The notes: generated by a model not told the origin, from the letters alone. Counted from the stretch's first letter, positions 53,586 through 63,522 are shown. The stretch is 64,000 nt of DNA from Clostridiales bacterium (GCA_021736985.1 JAIPEW010000013.1:1-64000); one strand, 5' to 3'. Numbers and translations: made by a program.

Positions 53586-54689
53586 ATGTTAAGGACAGAA
53601 ACTTATACAGTAAACTTTGGCCCACAACACCCCGCTACTCATGGTGTATTCCGGGTAATGCTTAACTTGGACGGAGAAAGGATAGTTAAGGCTGAACCGG
53701 TTTGTGGATATTTGCACCGGGGAGTAGAAAAACTGGCTGAAAACCGTACTTACCAACAAGTGATTCCTTATACAGACCGTCTGGATTATCTGGCTGCGGG
53801 TCTGCAAAACCAGGGCTATGTTGAGACTATAGAAAAATTAATGGAAATCGAAGTACCGGATAGAGCTGAATACTTGCGCATAATAACTGCAGAGTTGTCT
53901 CGTATAGCCAGCCACGTGTTATTTGTTGGTGTATATGCACTTGATATAGGGGCGTTTACAGGTTTTCTCTTATGCTTTAGAGAACGCGAGAGAATATTAG
54001 ATTTAATGGAAGAATTAACTGGCTCGCGGATGACATACAGTTATGCCCGTATCGGGGGTGTTGCTGCTGATGCGCCTGAAGGCTGGTTGGACAGGGTTGA
54101 AAAAGTTGTTAATGACTTACCTTATTATTTTGACATATATGATGATTTAATCTCTGGCAATGAAATATTTCAAGCCAGGACAAAGTATGTAGGTTACCTG
54201 TCTGCTGAGTCAGCTGTTGATTATTCTCTGAGCGGCCCGACGCTACGCGGATCAGGTATTGATTATGATCTTCGAAAAGCCAAACCGTACAGCATTTATG
54301 ACCGTTTTAACTTTGAGGTACCGCTGGGAGAAAACGGTGATTGTTTTGATAGATACTTTTGCAGAATCTTGGAAATGCGGCAGTCTGTATATATATTGCA
54401 GCAAGCCATAGAACAAATAAGAGAGACAGACGGTCCTATAATGGCCAAGGTACCTAAAGTTCTTAAGCCGCCAAAAGGCGAAGCATATCATGAAATAGAA
54501 AGCTCCAAGGGAATACTTGGCTATTATGTTGTCAGCGACGGAAGTAACAAACCGTACCGTGTCCACGTAAGGCGCCCGTCCTTTGTGAATTTGGGCTTTT
54601 TGGATGAGATGTGTCGGGGTGGATTAGTTGCCGATTTAGTGGCAATTCTCGGTAGCATTGATATTGTGTTGGGCGAAGTGGACTGTTAA
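53586..54689 (+). CDS. nuoD: NADH-quinone oxidoreductase-type subunit D
   Basis: 367 residues. [22 protein letters not shown] at the N-terminus, [13 protein letters not shown], and DIVLGEVDC at the C-terminus; lacks the four Cys ligands of [NiFe] hydrogenases, so it is the complex I/quinone version. Forms the quinone site with NuoB. Confidence 0.96.
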   Translation: MLRTETYTVNFGPQHPATHGVFRVMLNLDGERIVKAEPVCGYLHRGVEKLAENRTYQQVIPYTDRLDYLAAGLQNQGYVETIEKLMEIEVPDRAEYLRIITAELSRIASHVLFVGVYALDIGAFTGFLLCFRERERILDLMEELTGSRMTYSYARIGGVAADAPEGWLDRVEKVVNDLPYYFDIYDDLISGNEIFQARTKYVGYLSAESAVDYSLSGPTLRGSGIDYDLRKAKPYSIYDRFNFEVPLGENGDCFDRYFCRILEMRQSVYILQQAIEQIRETDGPIMAKVPKVLKPPKGEAYHEIESSKGILGYYVVSDGSNKPYRVHVRRPSFVNLGFLDEMCRGGLVADLVAILGSIDIVLGEVDC

Positions 54690-54715
54690 AAACAGTACAA
54701 TAGGGGAGAAGAGGC

Positions 54716-55768
54716 ATGTTGGAAACTATTTTTATAGACATTGCCAACTGGATTAGAAACCTGTTGGGTAGTGCCGGAGTCCCTGCGCTTTGGAATGATA
54801 CTGTAATGATGCTGGTAAAACTAACAGCTATTATAGTATTTATTCTTATAAATGCACTGTGGCTAGTCTACATGGAACGTAAAGTTGCAGGTTATATGCA
54901 GGCGCGCATTGGTCCTAACAGGGTTGGACCAAAAGGGTTACTGCAGACAACTGCTGATATTGGCAAATTAATTAGCAAAGAAATAATAATTCCTAAAAAC
55001 GTGGATAAAATTTTGTTCCTCTTAGCTCCAGTTTTAATTTTTGTACCACCATTAACTATATTTTCTGTAATACCTTTTGGAAAAAATATGATGGCAATAG
55101 ATTTGAATATTGGACTCTTTTTTGTTTTTGCTATAGCATCCTTAAGCACTTTAATTTTTTGGATCGGCGGTTGGTCATCTTATAATAAGTATTCTCTGTT
55201 GGGAAGTATGCGTGTAATATCTCAAATGGTTAGTTATGAGCTTCCTATGATGCTGGCATTGCTGGGGGTAATCATGATAGTAGGAAGCTTAAATTTAAGC
55301 GAAATTATATTGGCCCAGGAAAGTGCGTGGTTTATTATATCTCAACCTATAGCATTTCTGATATTTTTTATTGCGGCCGTGGCAGAGTGCAATCGCGTTC
55401 CTTTCGACTTAATGGAAGGGGAGTCAGAAATTATTGCCGGCCCTTATACAGAATATTCAGGAATGGGTTTTGCCATGTTCTTTCTTGCTGAGTATGCAAA
55501 TATAATGATTGCTTCAGCTATGACCACCGTTCTGTTTTTAGGTGGGTGGCTTGCACCCTTCGGATTGACTTTTATACCTTCCTGGTTGTGGTTTTTTGTC
55601 AAGATGTATGTTGTAATCTTTGTTTTCATGTGGCTGCGCTGGACATACCCGCGTGTGCGCATAGACCAGCTTTTAGGGTTCGGCTGGAAAGTGCTGGTAC
55701 CCCTTTCCCTGGCCAATATATTTGTTACCGGTATCGGAATGTATATTTACCGGGCGTTAGGGTGGTGA
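54716..55768 (+). CDS. nuoH: NADH-quinone oxidoreductase-type subunit H
   Basis: 350 residues, about eight helices. MERKVAGYMQARIGPNRVGP and EVPFDLMEGESEI-type loop (RVPFDLMEGESEIIAG) are conserved; WTYPRVRIDQL near the end. Membrane subunit at the quinone chamber. Confidence 0.96.
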   Translation: MLETIFIDIANWIRNLLGSAGVPALWNDTVMMLVKLTAIIVFILINALWLVYMERKVAGYMQARIGPNRVGPKGLLQTTADIGKLISKEIIIPKNVDKILFLLAPVLIFVPPLTIFSVIPFGKNMMAIDLNIGLFFVFAIASLSTLIFWIGGWSSYNKYSLLGSMRVISQMVSYELPMMLALLGVIMIVGSLNLSEIILAQESAWFIISQPIAFLIFFIAAVAECNRVPFDLMEGESEIIAGPYTEYSGMGFAMFFLAEYANIMIASAMTTVLFLGGWLAPFGLTFIPSWLWFFVKMYVVIFVFMWLRWTYPRVRIDQLLGFGWKVLVPLSLANIFVTGIGMYIYRALGW

Positions 55769-55772
55769 TGGC

Positions 55773-56240
55773 ATGTTTGGAAAAGGGCTTGTAAAAGGTT
55801 TAAATGTTACCTGGAAGGAATTTTGGTCTAAGAAGTTTACTGTGCAGTATCCAGATGAGCAGCACACGAAACCACCGCGTTTTCATGGTAAATTCCAGCT
55901 GAATTCGGATGCTTGTATTGCATGCGGCCTTTGTGCAAATGCATGTCCCAACGGCGTAATTAAAATAGAAAGTGAAAAAGTTAATAAGAAAAAATACTTG
56001 ACTAAATATGTTATGAATATACAATACTGTTTGTTCTGCGGTATGTGTGTAGAGGCTTGCAACAAAGGGGCCTTAAGATTTACCCAGGAACATGATATGT
56101 CGCAGTACTTTTATAAAGATATACCACTGGTTTTTGTTGACCGGGAGGCACCTAAACCTGATCCGGAAACTGAAAATAAGGAAAAAGATGATGATAAGAG
56201 TAAAAAAGCCGGTAAGGCCCCGGAGAAGGAGGGTCAGTAA
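55773..56240 (+). CDS. nuoI: NADH-quinone oxidoreductase-type subunit I
   Basis: 155 residues. Two [4Fe-4S] motifs: C48xxC51xxC54xxxC58 (CIACGLCANACP) and C86xxC89xxC92xxxC96 (CLFCGMCVEAC). Charged C-terminal tail (EKDDDKSKK). In complexes without NuoEFG this subunit is the likely entry point for electrons from ferredoxin. Confidence 0.96.
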   Translation: MFGKGLVKGLNVTWKEFWSKKFTVQYPDEQHTKPPRFHGKFQLNSDACIACGLCANACPNGVIKIESEKVNKKKYLTKYVMNIQYCLFCGMCVEACNKGALRFTQEHDMSQYFYKDIPLVFVDREAPKPDPETENKEKDDDKSKKAGKAPEKEGQ

Positions 56241-56764
56241 TGGAAACATGTATATATAACGTGATTGCTTTTTATATGCTGGCCGCCGTTATTCTGGGTT
56301 CGGCTGTTATGATAGTAGCTGTGCGGAATATTGTACACTCGGTGTTGTTCCTTGCCGCTTGTTTTATATCCATGGCAGGTATTTATCTTTTGCTTGATGC
56401 AGTGTACCTGGCGATTATTCAGGTATTGATTTATGCCGGGGCAGTATGCATAATGATAATTTTTGGTATTATGCTTATCCGGCGGGCTGATATGAAAGAA
56501 TCAAATTTATTTAACAAACAGACCAAGTTGGCTGCAGGAGTAGTAGCAATGACACTGGCTGTCTACGGGATTCTAGCTGGTAAAACTGCTTGGACTGATG
56601 TAACGTCGAATGTGCCTGTACCTGCTGATTCACTAGATAAGATAGGTGGATTACTGTTAAGTCAATATGTTATTCCTTTTGAGGTTGCTGCACTGCTTTT
56701 GACAGTAGCATTAATAGGAGCAATTATGTTGGCCAGGGAGGTGAAGGCTGATGGTGACAATTAG
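56240..56764 (+). CDS. nuoJ: NADH-quinone oxidoreductase-type subunit J
   Basis: 174 residues, five hydrophobic helices including VHSVLFLAACFISMAGIYLLLDA and the IQVLIYAGAVCIMIIFGIML region typical of subunit J. Start overlaps the nuoI stop. Confidence 0.93.
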   Translation: METCIYNVIAFYMLAAVILGSAVMIVAVRNIVHSVLFLAACFISMAGIYLLLDAVYLAIIQVLIYAGAVCIMIIFGIMLIRRADMKESNLFNKQTKLAAGVVAMTLAVYGILAGKTAWTDVTSNVPVPADSLDKIGGLLLSQYVIPFEVAALLLTVALIGAIMLAREVKADGDN

Positions 56765-57065
56765 CCTAACCCATTATGTAATGTTGTCTGCTATACTTTT
56801 TAGTATAGGTCTTTTCGGTGTCTTAGCTAAGAAAAATGCTGTTTCCGTGCTTATTTGCATAGAGTTAATGTTAAATGCTGTTAATATAAACTTTATTGCT
56901 TTTAGCAAGTATATTACACCGGCAGACTTTATGGGCCAGATATTTGCTATTTTTGTAATTACTGTTGCTGCTGCAGAAGTTGGTGTAGGGTTGGCGATTA
57001 TTATAGCCATCTACCGTAATAATTTGCCTGTCGATTTGGATGAAATTGACTGGTTAAAGTGGTAG
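56751..57065 (+). CDS. nuoK: NADH-quinone oxidoreductase-type subunit K
   Basis: 104 residues, three helices, with the Glu-containing CIELMLNAVNINFIAFS motif and VAAAEVGVGLAIIIAIYR. Overlaps nuoJ by 14 bases. Confidence 0.96.
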   Translation: MVTISLTHYVMLSAILFSIGLFGVLAKKNAVSVLICIELMLNAVNINFIAFSKYITPADFMGQIFAIFVITVAAAEVGVGLAIIIAIYRNNLPVDLDEIDWLKW

Positions 57066-57094
57066 TATTCTACAGAAATGAAGGTAGGTGCTAA

Positions 57095-59038
57095 TTGATA
57101 ATGCTTGTAGAATTTGCAATGCATCATGCCTGGTTGGTACCGTTAATCCCCGCCCTGTCATTTTTAATTATAGTGTTTTTAACAAGGCCGTTTGAAAAAC
57201 TTACAGCCTTTTTATCCGTGTCATTTATGGCAATTTCATGTTTTTTTGCCAGTCTGGCAGCCTACGGGGTTTTTAACAATCATGAGTTAGCCGAGCACCC
57301 GCTCGTCTATAATTTCTTTAACTGGCTTTCTATTGGCATTCCGGGAGCAAATGAATTGCAGATAAACCTGGGTGTTCAATTGGATCCAACTTCGGCAATG
57401 ATGCTATTTATGGTGAGTTTTGTTGCGACTTTTATACAGTTGTATTCAGTTGGTTATATGAAGGGAGATCCCGGTTTCTCGACATTCTTTTCCTATGTTT
57501 CTCTGTTTGCAGCATCGATGCTTCTGCTGGTTATTTCCAGCAATTTGTTAGAGATGTTTGTAGCATGGGAAGGTGTAGGATTATGTTCTTACCTGTTAAT
57601 CGGGTTTTACTCTCATAAGATATCTGCGAGAGAAGCAGCTAAAAAGGCATTTGTTACTTGCCGTGTAGCTGATTTTGGACTTCTGCTCGGGATTCTTGGT
57701 TTAGTAATTACTTTTGGTACTCTTGATATAATGGAATTAAACGACAAAATAAATAATTTTAAAGAATATACTTCATATGGAACATTAACATTACTGGCGG
57801 TACTGGTCTTTATAGGGCCTATCGCCAAGTCAGGCCAATTTCCTTTGCACGTATGGTTGCCTGATGCAATGGAAGGTCCAACGCCTGTTAGTGCGCTGAT
57901 TCACGCTGCTACCATGGTTGTAGCTGGTGTTTACCTGGTTGCCCGCATGATGTTCTTGTTTGATGCAGTGCCCGCGGCCATGAATATGGTTGCTATAACC
58001 GGGGGATTCACTGCATTGTTTGCAGCGTTGATTGCTATTACACAAACGGAAATAAAGCGAATACTGGCTTATTCTACAGTAAGCCAGCTGGGCTATATGA
58101 TGCTGGCTCTTGGAGTGGGTAGTTTAACTGCAAGCATGTTTCACATGTGGACGCACGCGTTTTTCAAGGCACTGATGTTTTTAGCGGCAGGCAGTGTTAT
58201 ACACGCGGTGCATACACCTAATGTGTGGAAAATGGGCGGCATAGTCAAAAAAATGCCTGTAACAAGCTGGACGTTTGTTGTAGGAGGACTTGCTATTTCT
58301 GGAATACCGCCTTTTGCAGGTTTCTGGAGTAAAGATGAAATTTTGGTAGCTACCATGAACAGCGGTCATTATGTCTTATATGCTATGGGAGCATTTACTG
58401 CTTTTCTCACGGCGTTTTACATGTGGCGCTTGATATTTTTGGCGTTCTATGGTAAAGAGAAGCCGGAGAATCATCCTCACGAGTCCCCGTGGACTATGTG
58501 TGTACCGCTGGTGGTACTTGCAGTTGGCGCAACAGTAGGTGGTTTCTTTGGAATGCCGTGGAATAACATGTGGGCTCACTGGATTTTCTTTGGAGAGCCG
58601 CACCATGCCGGGCATGTTGCCTGGGGAGCCATGATAAGTTCTGTTGCTTTAGCAGTTGCGGGAATATATCTCGCATATCGGTTGTATTTGAAAGATACAG
58701 AGAAAGTCAAGGCGCGGCAGCTTGCGGAAAAATATCAATTCTGGTACCAGCTTTCTTTTAACAAGTTTTATATAGATGAAATATTTCTATGGTTCAATCA
58801 TACTGTAGTAGATGGATCTGCTAAGCTGATGTATCTCTTTGATATTTATGTGGTTGACGGTATTGTTAACGGGCTTGGCGGGTTTGCCAGACTTACCGGT
58901 GACGGCTTGAGAGTTTTGCAGACTGGAAGTATGCAAAATTATGCCCTTGTATTTTTCCTGGGAGTTTTAGCTGTTACCATATTAATGGCATTTACCGGTC
59001 CATCCGCTGCCGGCCTGGTCCTGGGAGGTGTAATGTAG
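57095..59038 (+). CDS. nuoL: NADH-quinone oxidoreductase-type subunit L
   Basis: 647 residues, antiporter-like subunit. LEMFVAWEGVGLCSYLLIGFY, KSGQFPLHVWLPDAMEGPTPVSALIHAATMVVAGVYL and TQTEIKRILAYSTVSQLGYM are family landmarks; a C-terminal lateral-helix extension is present. One of three antiporter-like proton channels here. Confidence 0.96.
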   Translation: MIMLVEFAMHHAWLVPLIPALSFLIIVFLTRPFEKLTAFLSVSFMAISCFFASLAAYGVFNNHELAEHPLVYNFFNWLSIGIPGANELQINLGVQLDPTSAMMLFMVSFVATFIQLYSVGYMKGDPGFSTFFSYVSLFAASMLLLVISSNLLEMFVAWEGVGLCSYLLIGFYSHKISAREAAKKAFVTCRVADFGLLLGILGLVITFGTLDIMELNDKINNFKEYTSYGTLTLLAVLVFIGPIAKSGQFPLHVWLPDAMEGPTPVSALIHAATMVVAGVYLVARMMFLFDAVPAAMNMVAITGGFTALFAALIAITQTEIKRILAYSTVSQLGYMMLALGVGSLTASMFHMWTHAFFKALMFLAAGSVIHAVHTPNVWKMGGIVKKMPVTSWTFVVGGLAISGIPPFAGFWSKDEILVATMNSGHYVLYAMGAFTAFLTAFYMWRLIFLAFYGKEKPENHPHESPWTMCVPLVVLAVGATVGGFFGMPWNNMWAHWIFFGEPHHAGHVAWGAMISSVALAVAGIYLAYRLYLKDTEKVKARQLAEKYQFWYQLSFNKFYIDEIFLWFNHTVVDGSAKLMYLFDIYVVDGIVNGLGGFARLTGDGLRVLQTGSMQNYALVFFLGVLAVTILMAFTGPSAAGLVLGGVM

Positions 59039-60553
59039 ATGAGTTTTCCAGTACTCCCTGTGATTTTATTGGCCCCGGTGGCAGCTGCTGTTGTTCTTCT
59101 TTTTATTCCCAAGGAAGAACACCGGTTGATTAAAAGCGTGGCAGCACTTGGTACTTTTGTATCGTTGTTTTTAACCCTGGTTATATATTTTAATTACAAC
59201 CAGGATGTCGGTGGTTTGCAGTTTGTTACACAACGAGATTGGATTAAAGACCTGGGAGTTACACTTTTCTTTGCAGTAGATGGTATAAGTCTTCCCATGG
59301 TTCTATTGACAAATTTAATTGGTTTTTGTGCAATTTTTGCGTCCTGGAATATATCCAACCGTCCCCGGGAGTTCTTTATCCTGCTTTTAATATTGATTAC
59401 CGGGGTAATGGGTACGTTTATTGCACATGACCTGTTTATATTCTTACTTTTTTACGAAGTTGTGGTTATACCAATTTACATTATGGTTGTTATCTGGGGA
59501 AGTTCAAAAAGGGTTACTAAAGAATATGCAGGTATGAAATTAACTATATACCTGTTAATCGGTAGCGGTTTCTTATTAGTAGGTGTAATAGCCCTGTTTG
59601 TTAAGAGTGTGGGAGTTTTAGGTGCACCGGACATGAGTTTTTCTGCGCTTGCCGAGGCAGGGGCCCAGCTATCCAATTTTGATCAGATCTGGTTGTTTGC
59701 CTTAATGCTTTTTGGGTTTGGGTCACTAATTTCCATGTGGCCGTTCCATTCCTGGTCACCGGATGGGTATGCGGGTGCTCCTACTGCCGTTAGTATGATT
59801 CACGCCGGTGTGCTGAAAAAAATAGGTGGTTATGGTTTGATTAAGATTGCCGTTGTAATGCTGCCCCTGGGGGCGCAATTCTGGGCCCCGTGGATGGCTG
59901 TTTTAGGAATTGCCGGTGTTGCTTATGCGGCTTTCGGTGCACTTGCGCAAAAAGATTTAAAATATGTTGTCGGTTACTCTTCGGTTAGCCATATGGGATA
60001 TGTGATAATTGCAGTAGCCTGTCTTGATGTAATCGGCTTAAACGGTGCAGTAGCTAACATGTTTGCTCATGGCATAATGGCAGCACTGTTCTTCTCCATG
60101 ATTGGGTTTTTATATGAAAAAACTCATACTCGCTGGATGCCGGATATGGGTGGACTGGGTCGGCAGACTCCAAAGCTTGCCGCAGGTTTTATGCTGGCAG
60201 CGCTGGCTTCGCTCGGTTTGCCCGGGCTGGTAACTTTTGTCCCAGAGTTCACCATTTTCGTAGGGATATTTAGTAAATATGGCGGTCTTGCCGTAATAGG
60301 TATTGCAGGTATTATTATAACTGCCCTTTATGCCCTGAGGGCCGGTGCACATACATTGTTTGGTCCTCCCAGGCCGGAATATGATCACCTGGAAGATATA
60401 AAAGGACCGGAACTTGTACCCCTGGTCGTACTGGGTTTTGTACTTGTAGTGGGCGGTGTGCTTCCCTCACTGTTATTTGATATGATTAACAGCGGCGTTG
60501 TTCCTCTTCATGCTGAGATTAGCAACGTGCTGCAGTTAGGGGGGAACCTTTAA
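59039..60553 (+). CDS. nuoM: NADH-quinone oxidoreductase-type subunit M
   Basis: 504 residues, antiporter-like. FFAVDGISLPMVLLTNLIG, FYEVVVIPIYIMVVIWG, SMIHAGVLKKIGGYGLI and KYVVGYSSVSHMGYV. Start immediately follows the nuoL stop. Confidence 0.96.
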   Translation: MSFPVLPVILLAPVAAAVVLLFIPKEEHRLIKSVAALGTFVSLFLTLVIYFNYNQDVGGLQFVTQRDWIKDLGVTLFFAVDGISLPMVLLTNLIGFCAIFASWNISNRPREFFILLLILITGVMGTFIAHDLFIFLLFYEVVVIPIYIMVVIWGSSKRVTKEYAGMKLTIYLLIGSGFLLVGVIALFVKSVGVLGAPDMSFSALAEAGAQLSNFDQIWLFALMLFGFGSLISMWPFHSWSPDGYAGAPTAVSMIHAGVLKKIGGYGLIKIAVVMLPLGAQFWAPWMAVLGIAGVAYAAFGALAQKDLKYVVGYSSVSHMGYVIIAVACLDVIGLNGAVANMFAHGIMAALFFSMIGFLYEKTHTRWMPDMGGLGRQTPKLAAGFMLAALASLGLPGLVTFVPEFTIFVGIFSKYGGLAVIGIAGIIITALYALRAGAHTLFGPPRPEYDHLEDIKGPELVPLVVLGFVLVVGGVLPSLLFDMINSGVVPLHAEISNVLQLGGNL

Positions 60554-61992
60554 TGCCCTTTGATGCATCGTCTTTATCGTTAATTACAGTGGAAATCCTT
60601 ACTGCTGCCCTGGGGTTGGCAGTGCTTGTACTTGGAGTTATAGCTCCTGGTAGGGGTAGGTACGGGCTGGCTGGTGTTACTGTGCTGGGCCTGATAGGTA
60701 TTACAGGTGTAGCCATTTCGAACTGGGGTGCCAATGGTAGCCTAATATCTGGTATGTACCTGGTTGATAATTACGCAGCCTTCTGGAAGATTACTTTCTT
60801 AGTTTCAGCAGCACTGGTTGTATTAGGTTCTATGCGTTATGTGGATAACCTGGGTAGTACCCAAAAAGAATATTACGGTATTCTTACCCTGGCTACTCTG
60901 GGCATGATGGTCATGGCATCTGCCGGTGATTTTATTACTCTTTATATGGGTCTTGAATTAATGACCATTTCCTTTGTAATACTTGTGTGCTTGCCTTCAA
61001 CAAATCCCAGGCCAGTAGAGGCAGGAATAAAATATATTCTTCTGGCCGGCATGAGCTCAGCTGTTTTATTATACGGGTTAAGCTTAATATATGGTCTTAC
61101 AGGGGAAATTAAAATCTATGAAGTTGCCCGGGCTGTTGCCAGCGGGGACGTGAGTCCTGCGTTGATACTTGGTACAGTTTTACTGGTTGCCGGGCTTGGA
61201 TTTAAAATCTCAGCAGTTCCTTTCCATATGTGGTCACCGGACGTATACGAAGGTGCTCCTACGCCTATAACTGCATTTTTGGCAGTTGGGTCTAAGGCAG
61301 CCTCTTTTGCGCTGGTAATACGAATATTTATAGGAGCACTTCCGGGGATATGGCAACACTGGGCTCTAGTAGTGGCGATATTATCAGCTGTTACCATAAT
61401 AGTAGGTAACCTTGTAGCCATTCCTCAGGATAATATAAAACGACTTCTGGCATATTCCAGCATTGCCCAGGCCGGATACATTATGGTTGGCTTGGTTACT
61501 GCAACTGAAGCAGGTGTAAAAGGCATAATGTTTTATGTTTTCCTGTACATTTTTGCTACAGTTGGTGCTTTTACAGTTGCCGGGTATTTTTATAACAAGA
61601 CCGGCAGCGATAAAATTAAGGATTATGCTGGACTCAGCCAGCGCTCGCCGTTAATGGCTGCAGTAATGCTTGTTTCAATGCTGAGTATGGCTGGAATTCC
61701 ACCTTTGGCAGGGTTTGTAGGCAAATTTTATCTTTTCAGTACAATTGTAAGTGATTATCTATGGCTTGCTTTTGTAGGCTTGATAATGAGCATGGTTTCA
61801 GTTTACTACTACTTGAGAGTTGCCCTGGTAATGTACAGGGATGAGCCTAACGACCCGAGCCCAATAAAATTAACTAGCCCGGTAGCAATTACATTGATTG
61901 TAACCCTGGTTGCAACATTGTTTATAGGAATTTCTCCCGGGCCGTTGTCCGAAGTAATAAATTCGGCTGCACATTCATTTTTCATACAATAA
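60553..61992 (+). CDS. nuoN: NADH-quinone oxidoreductase-type subunit N
   Basis: 479 residues, antiporter-like. LYMGLELMTISFVIL, FKISAVPFHMWSPDVYEGAPTPITAFLAVGSKAASFA, and NIKRLLAYSSIAQAGYI. Last subunit gene; followed by a strong terminator, so no nuoEFG belong to this operon. Confidence 0.96.
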   Translation: MPFDASSLSLITVEILTAALGLAVLVLGVIAPGRGRYGLAGVTVLGLIGITGVAISNWGANGSLISGMYLVDNYAAFWKITFLVSAALVVLGSMRYVDNLGSTQKEYYGILTLATLGMMVMASAGDFITLYMGLELMTISFVILVCLPSTNPRPVEAGIKYILLAGMSSAVLLYGLSLIYGLTGEIKIYEVARAVASGDVSPALILGTVLLVAGLGFKISAVPFHMWSPDVYEGAPTPITAFLAVGSKAASFALVIRIFIGALPGIWQHWALVVAILSAVTIIVGNLVAIPQDNIKRLLAYSSIAQAGYIMVGLVTATEAGVKGIMFYVFLYIFATVGAFTVAGYFYNKTGSDKIKDYAGLSQRSPLMAAVMLVSMLSMAGIPPLAGFVGKFYLFSTIVSDYLWLAFVGLIMSMVSVYYYLRVALVMYRDEPNDPSPIKLTSPVAITLIVTLVATLFIGISPGPLSEVINSAAHSFFIQ

Positions 61993-61998
61993 GTAAAA

Positions 61999-62035
61999 AA
62001 AAGCCGGGTCTTAAACTTAAGACCCGGCTTTTTTT
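61999..62035 (+). terminator. terminator of the nuo operon
   Basis: AAGCCGGGTCTTAA pairs with TTAAGACCCGGCTT around a two-base loop, followed by seven T; A-run before the stem makes it symmetrical. Confidence 0.95.
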
Positions 62036-62105
62036 AGTGCGCCCGGCATGGGCGCAGTCTAATAAGTTGGTGCCTGTGATATGCTTATTAACTTTTTATT
62101 GATTC

Positions 62106-62133
62106 TTTACAAATAATAATATTATATTATAAT
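62106..62133 (+). promoter_or_regulatory. promoter of the C_GCAxxG_C_C gene
   Basis: TTTACA (62106-62111), 16-base spacer, TATAAT (62128-62133). Confidence 0.75.
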
Positions 62134-62174
62134 TGTACGTAATAATTTTTGCATTTAAACAGGAGGTATGTGCG

Positions 62175-62609
62175 TTGGCAGATAAAAGTACTGAAATGCG
62201 AAATACTGCAGGCAATTATTTTAAGGAAGGGTATAATTGTGCAGAATCTATTATAAAAACATTTCGCCCGCTAGTAGCACCTGAATTCGATGAATCTATA
62301 TTGCGCATGTTTAGCGGTTATGGTGGAGGTTACGGCCATGCAGGATGTTCCTGCGGGGCCCTGGCATCATCAATTGCAGTAATAGGTATGCTGAAAGGCA
62401 GAGAAAGCGCACAGGGAGACAGGGATACCATATATGACCTTGCACGGCAGTTTCACGACCGATTTGAGGACAGGTTCGGTGCTACGTGCTGCAGAATATT
62501 GAATCCACATCCATATGATTCAATTGAACACTTAAAAAACTGCTTAAAGATAACAGGAAATACTGCGAAAATGCTATATGATTATTTAACAGATAAAAAA
62601 CTAATATAA
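62175..62609 (+). CDS. C_GCAxxG_C_C family protein
   Basis: 144 residues, cysteine-rich, with GYNCAESI (Cys22), GHAGCSCGALASSIAVIG (Cys58, Cys60), CC at about 105-106 and Cys123. The pattern of widely spaced conserved cysteines is the family definition and suggests a redox or metal role; similar domains accompany oxidoreductases in anaerobes. TTG start at 62175 because of AGGAGGT; an upstream extension has no Shine-Dalgarno. Function unknown. Confidence 0.85.
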   Translation: MADKSTEMRNTAGNYFKEGYNCAESIIKTFRPLVAPEFDESILRMFSGYGGGYGHAGCSCGALASSIAVIGMLKGRESAQGDRDTIYDLARQFHDRFEDRFGATCCRILNPHPYDSIEHLKNCLKITGNTAKMLYDYLTDKKLI

Positions 62610-62618
62610 ACTATCTGT

Positions 62619-62846
62619 TCAATCATCTTTATTTTTATTTCTTTTATCTAATTTATCTTTAATATGTGTTACCTTACAATGATTGTTTTGAGTACTATCT
62701 CGATCTAGTTCCATATTTATATTTAAAACTTGTCCTTCTTTTACATCCTGGGGTAAAAGGTGCACGGGCATTATGATTTTATACCTGCTTACTCCTATTT
62801 CTATTATAGCAAAACCGCCTTCTATAGTTTTTACATCACCTTTCAT
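62619..62846 (-). CDS. DUF3006-like small protein
   Basis: 75 residues, starting with an OB/SH3-like stretch (VKTIEGGFAIIEIG, MPVHLLPQDVKEGQVLNINMELD) and ending in a Lys/Asp-rich tail. DUF3006 proteins in Firmicutes have this size and pattern; function unknown. Shine-Dalgarno AAAGGTGGGA. Convergent with the preceding gene. Confidence 0.78.
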   Translation of the reverse strand: MKGDVKTIEGGFAIIEIGVSRYKIIMPVHLLPQDVKEGQVLNINMELDRDSTQNNHCKVTHIKDKLDKRNKNKDD

Positions 62847-62976
62847 GTTATCCCACCTTTTAAATGGTAGTTTTATTAATATATATATTATAAGAGATTT
62901 TATAAAAATTGTAATAATCTATTTTAAAATTCTATGGTAAAATAAGCATATCCTTTTTAAAGGAATGGTAAATTAA

Positions 62977-63336
62977 TTGATTAAAAAAATGGTCCTTGGC
63001 AGTAAAGGAGAAAAAAAGGCTGCTAAGTATTTAAAAGAACAGGGTTATAAAATAATAAAAAAAAATTATCGGTGTCACCTTGGAGAACTGGATATTATAG
63101 CAAATGAAAACAATACACTTGTTTTTATTGAAGTGCGTTCTCGCAGTTCTACGCGGTTTGGTCTTCCAGAGGAAAGTGTGACAAAAGCCAAGCAGGATAA
63201 AATTAAGTCGCTTGCTCTGTATTATTTACAGTCTATAAACAGCCCGGTACCTAAAATACGTTTTGATGTTATTGCATTAAAATTTTCAAAGTACGGAGAT
63301 TTATTGAACTTGAATCACATAAAAAATGCTTTTTGA
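62977..63336 (+). CDS. yraN: UPF0102 protein YraN (putative endonuclease fold)
   Basis: 119 residues. GSKGEKKAAKYLKEQGYKII, the nuclease-like acidic/core motif LGELDIIANENNTLVFIEVRSRSS (D-ExK type) and KIRFDVIALKF. YraN family, cellular role uncertain. TTG start after AAAGGAATGG. Confidence 0.92.
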   Translation: MIKKMVLGSKGEKKAAKYLKEQGYKIIKKNYRCHLGELDIIANENNTLVFIEVRSRSSTRFGLPEESVTKAKQDKIKSLALYYLQSINSPVPKIRFDVIALKFSKYGDLLNLNHIKNAF

Positions 63337-63341
63337 TATAG

Positions 63342-63375
63342 AAACCCTTCCTGTATAAATACAGGAAGGGTTTTA
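63342..63375. terminator. bidirectional terminator between yraN and the small minus-strand gene
   Basis: AACCCTTCCTGTAT and ATACAGGAAGGGTT pair almost perfectly, followed by TTTT on the plus strand and A-rich sequence on the other. Confidence 0.92.
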
Positions 63376-63378
63376 AAG

Positions 63379-63522
63379 TTACGGAATATCTGATATTTCC
63401 GGTGCAGTATTATTTTCTATTACACTATTGTATGAATTATTTACCTGTGCTTGATCTTTTTCTGCAACATTTTTGTAGATGGTATAAGATGATCCATCTT
63501 CAAATATTATTTTACCTCTCAA
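63379..63522 (-). CDS. small hypothetical protein
   Basis: 47 residues, TTG start five bases after GGGGAG (minus strand), stop just before a bidirectional terminator. It begins RGKIIFEDGSSYTIYKNVAEKD and is acidic with several Asn. The good Shine-Dalgarno, the terminator and the gene-like composition support it; no family recognised. Confidence 0.55.
   Translation of the reverse strand: MRGKIIFEDGSSYTIYKNVAEKDQAQVNNSYNSVIENNTAPEISDIP

Noticed and set aside
62175-62609. C_GCAxxG_C_C protein considered as another selenoprotein
   Set aside because: All family cysteines are encoded by TGT or TGC and there is no in-frame TGA.
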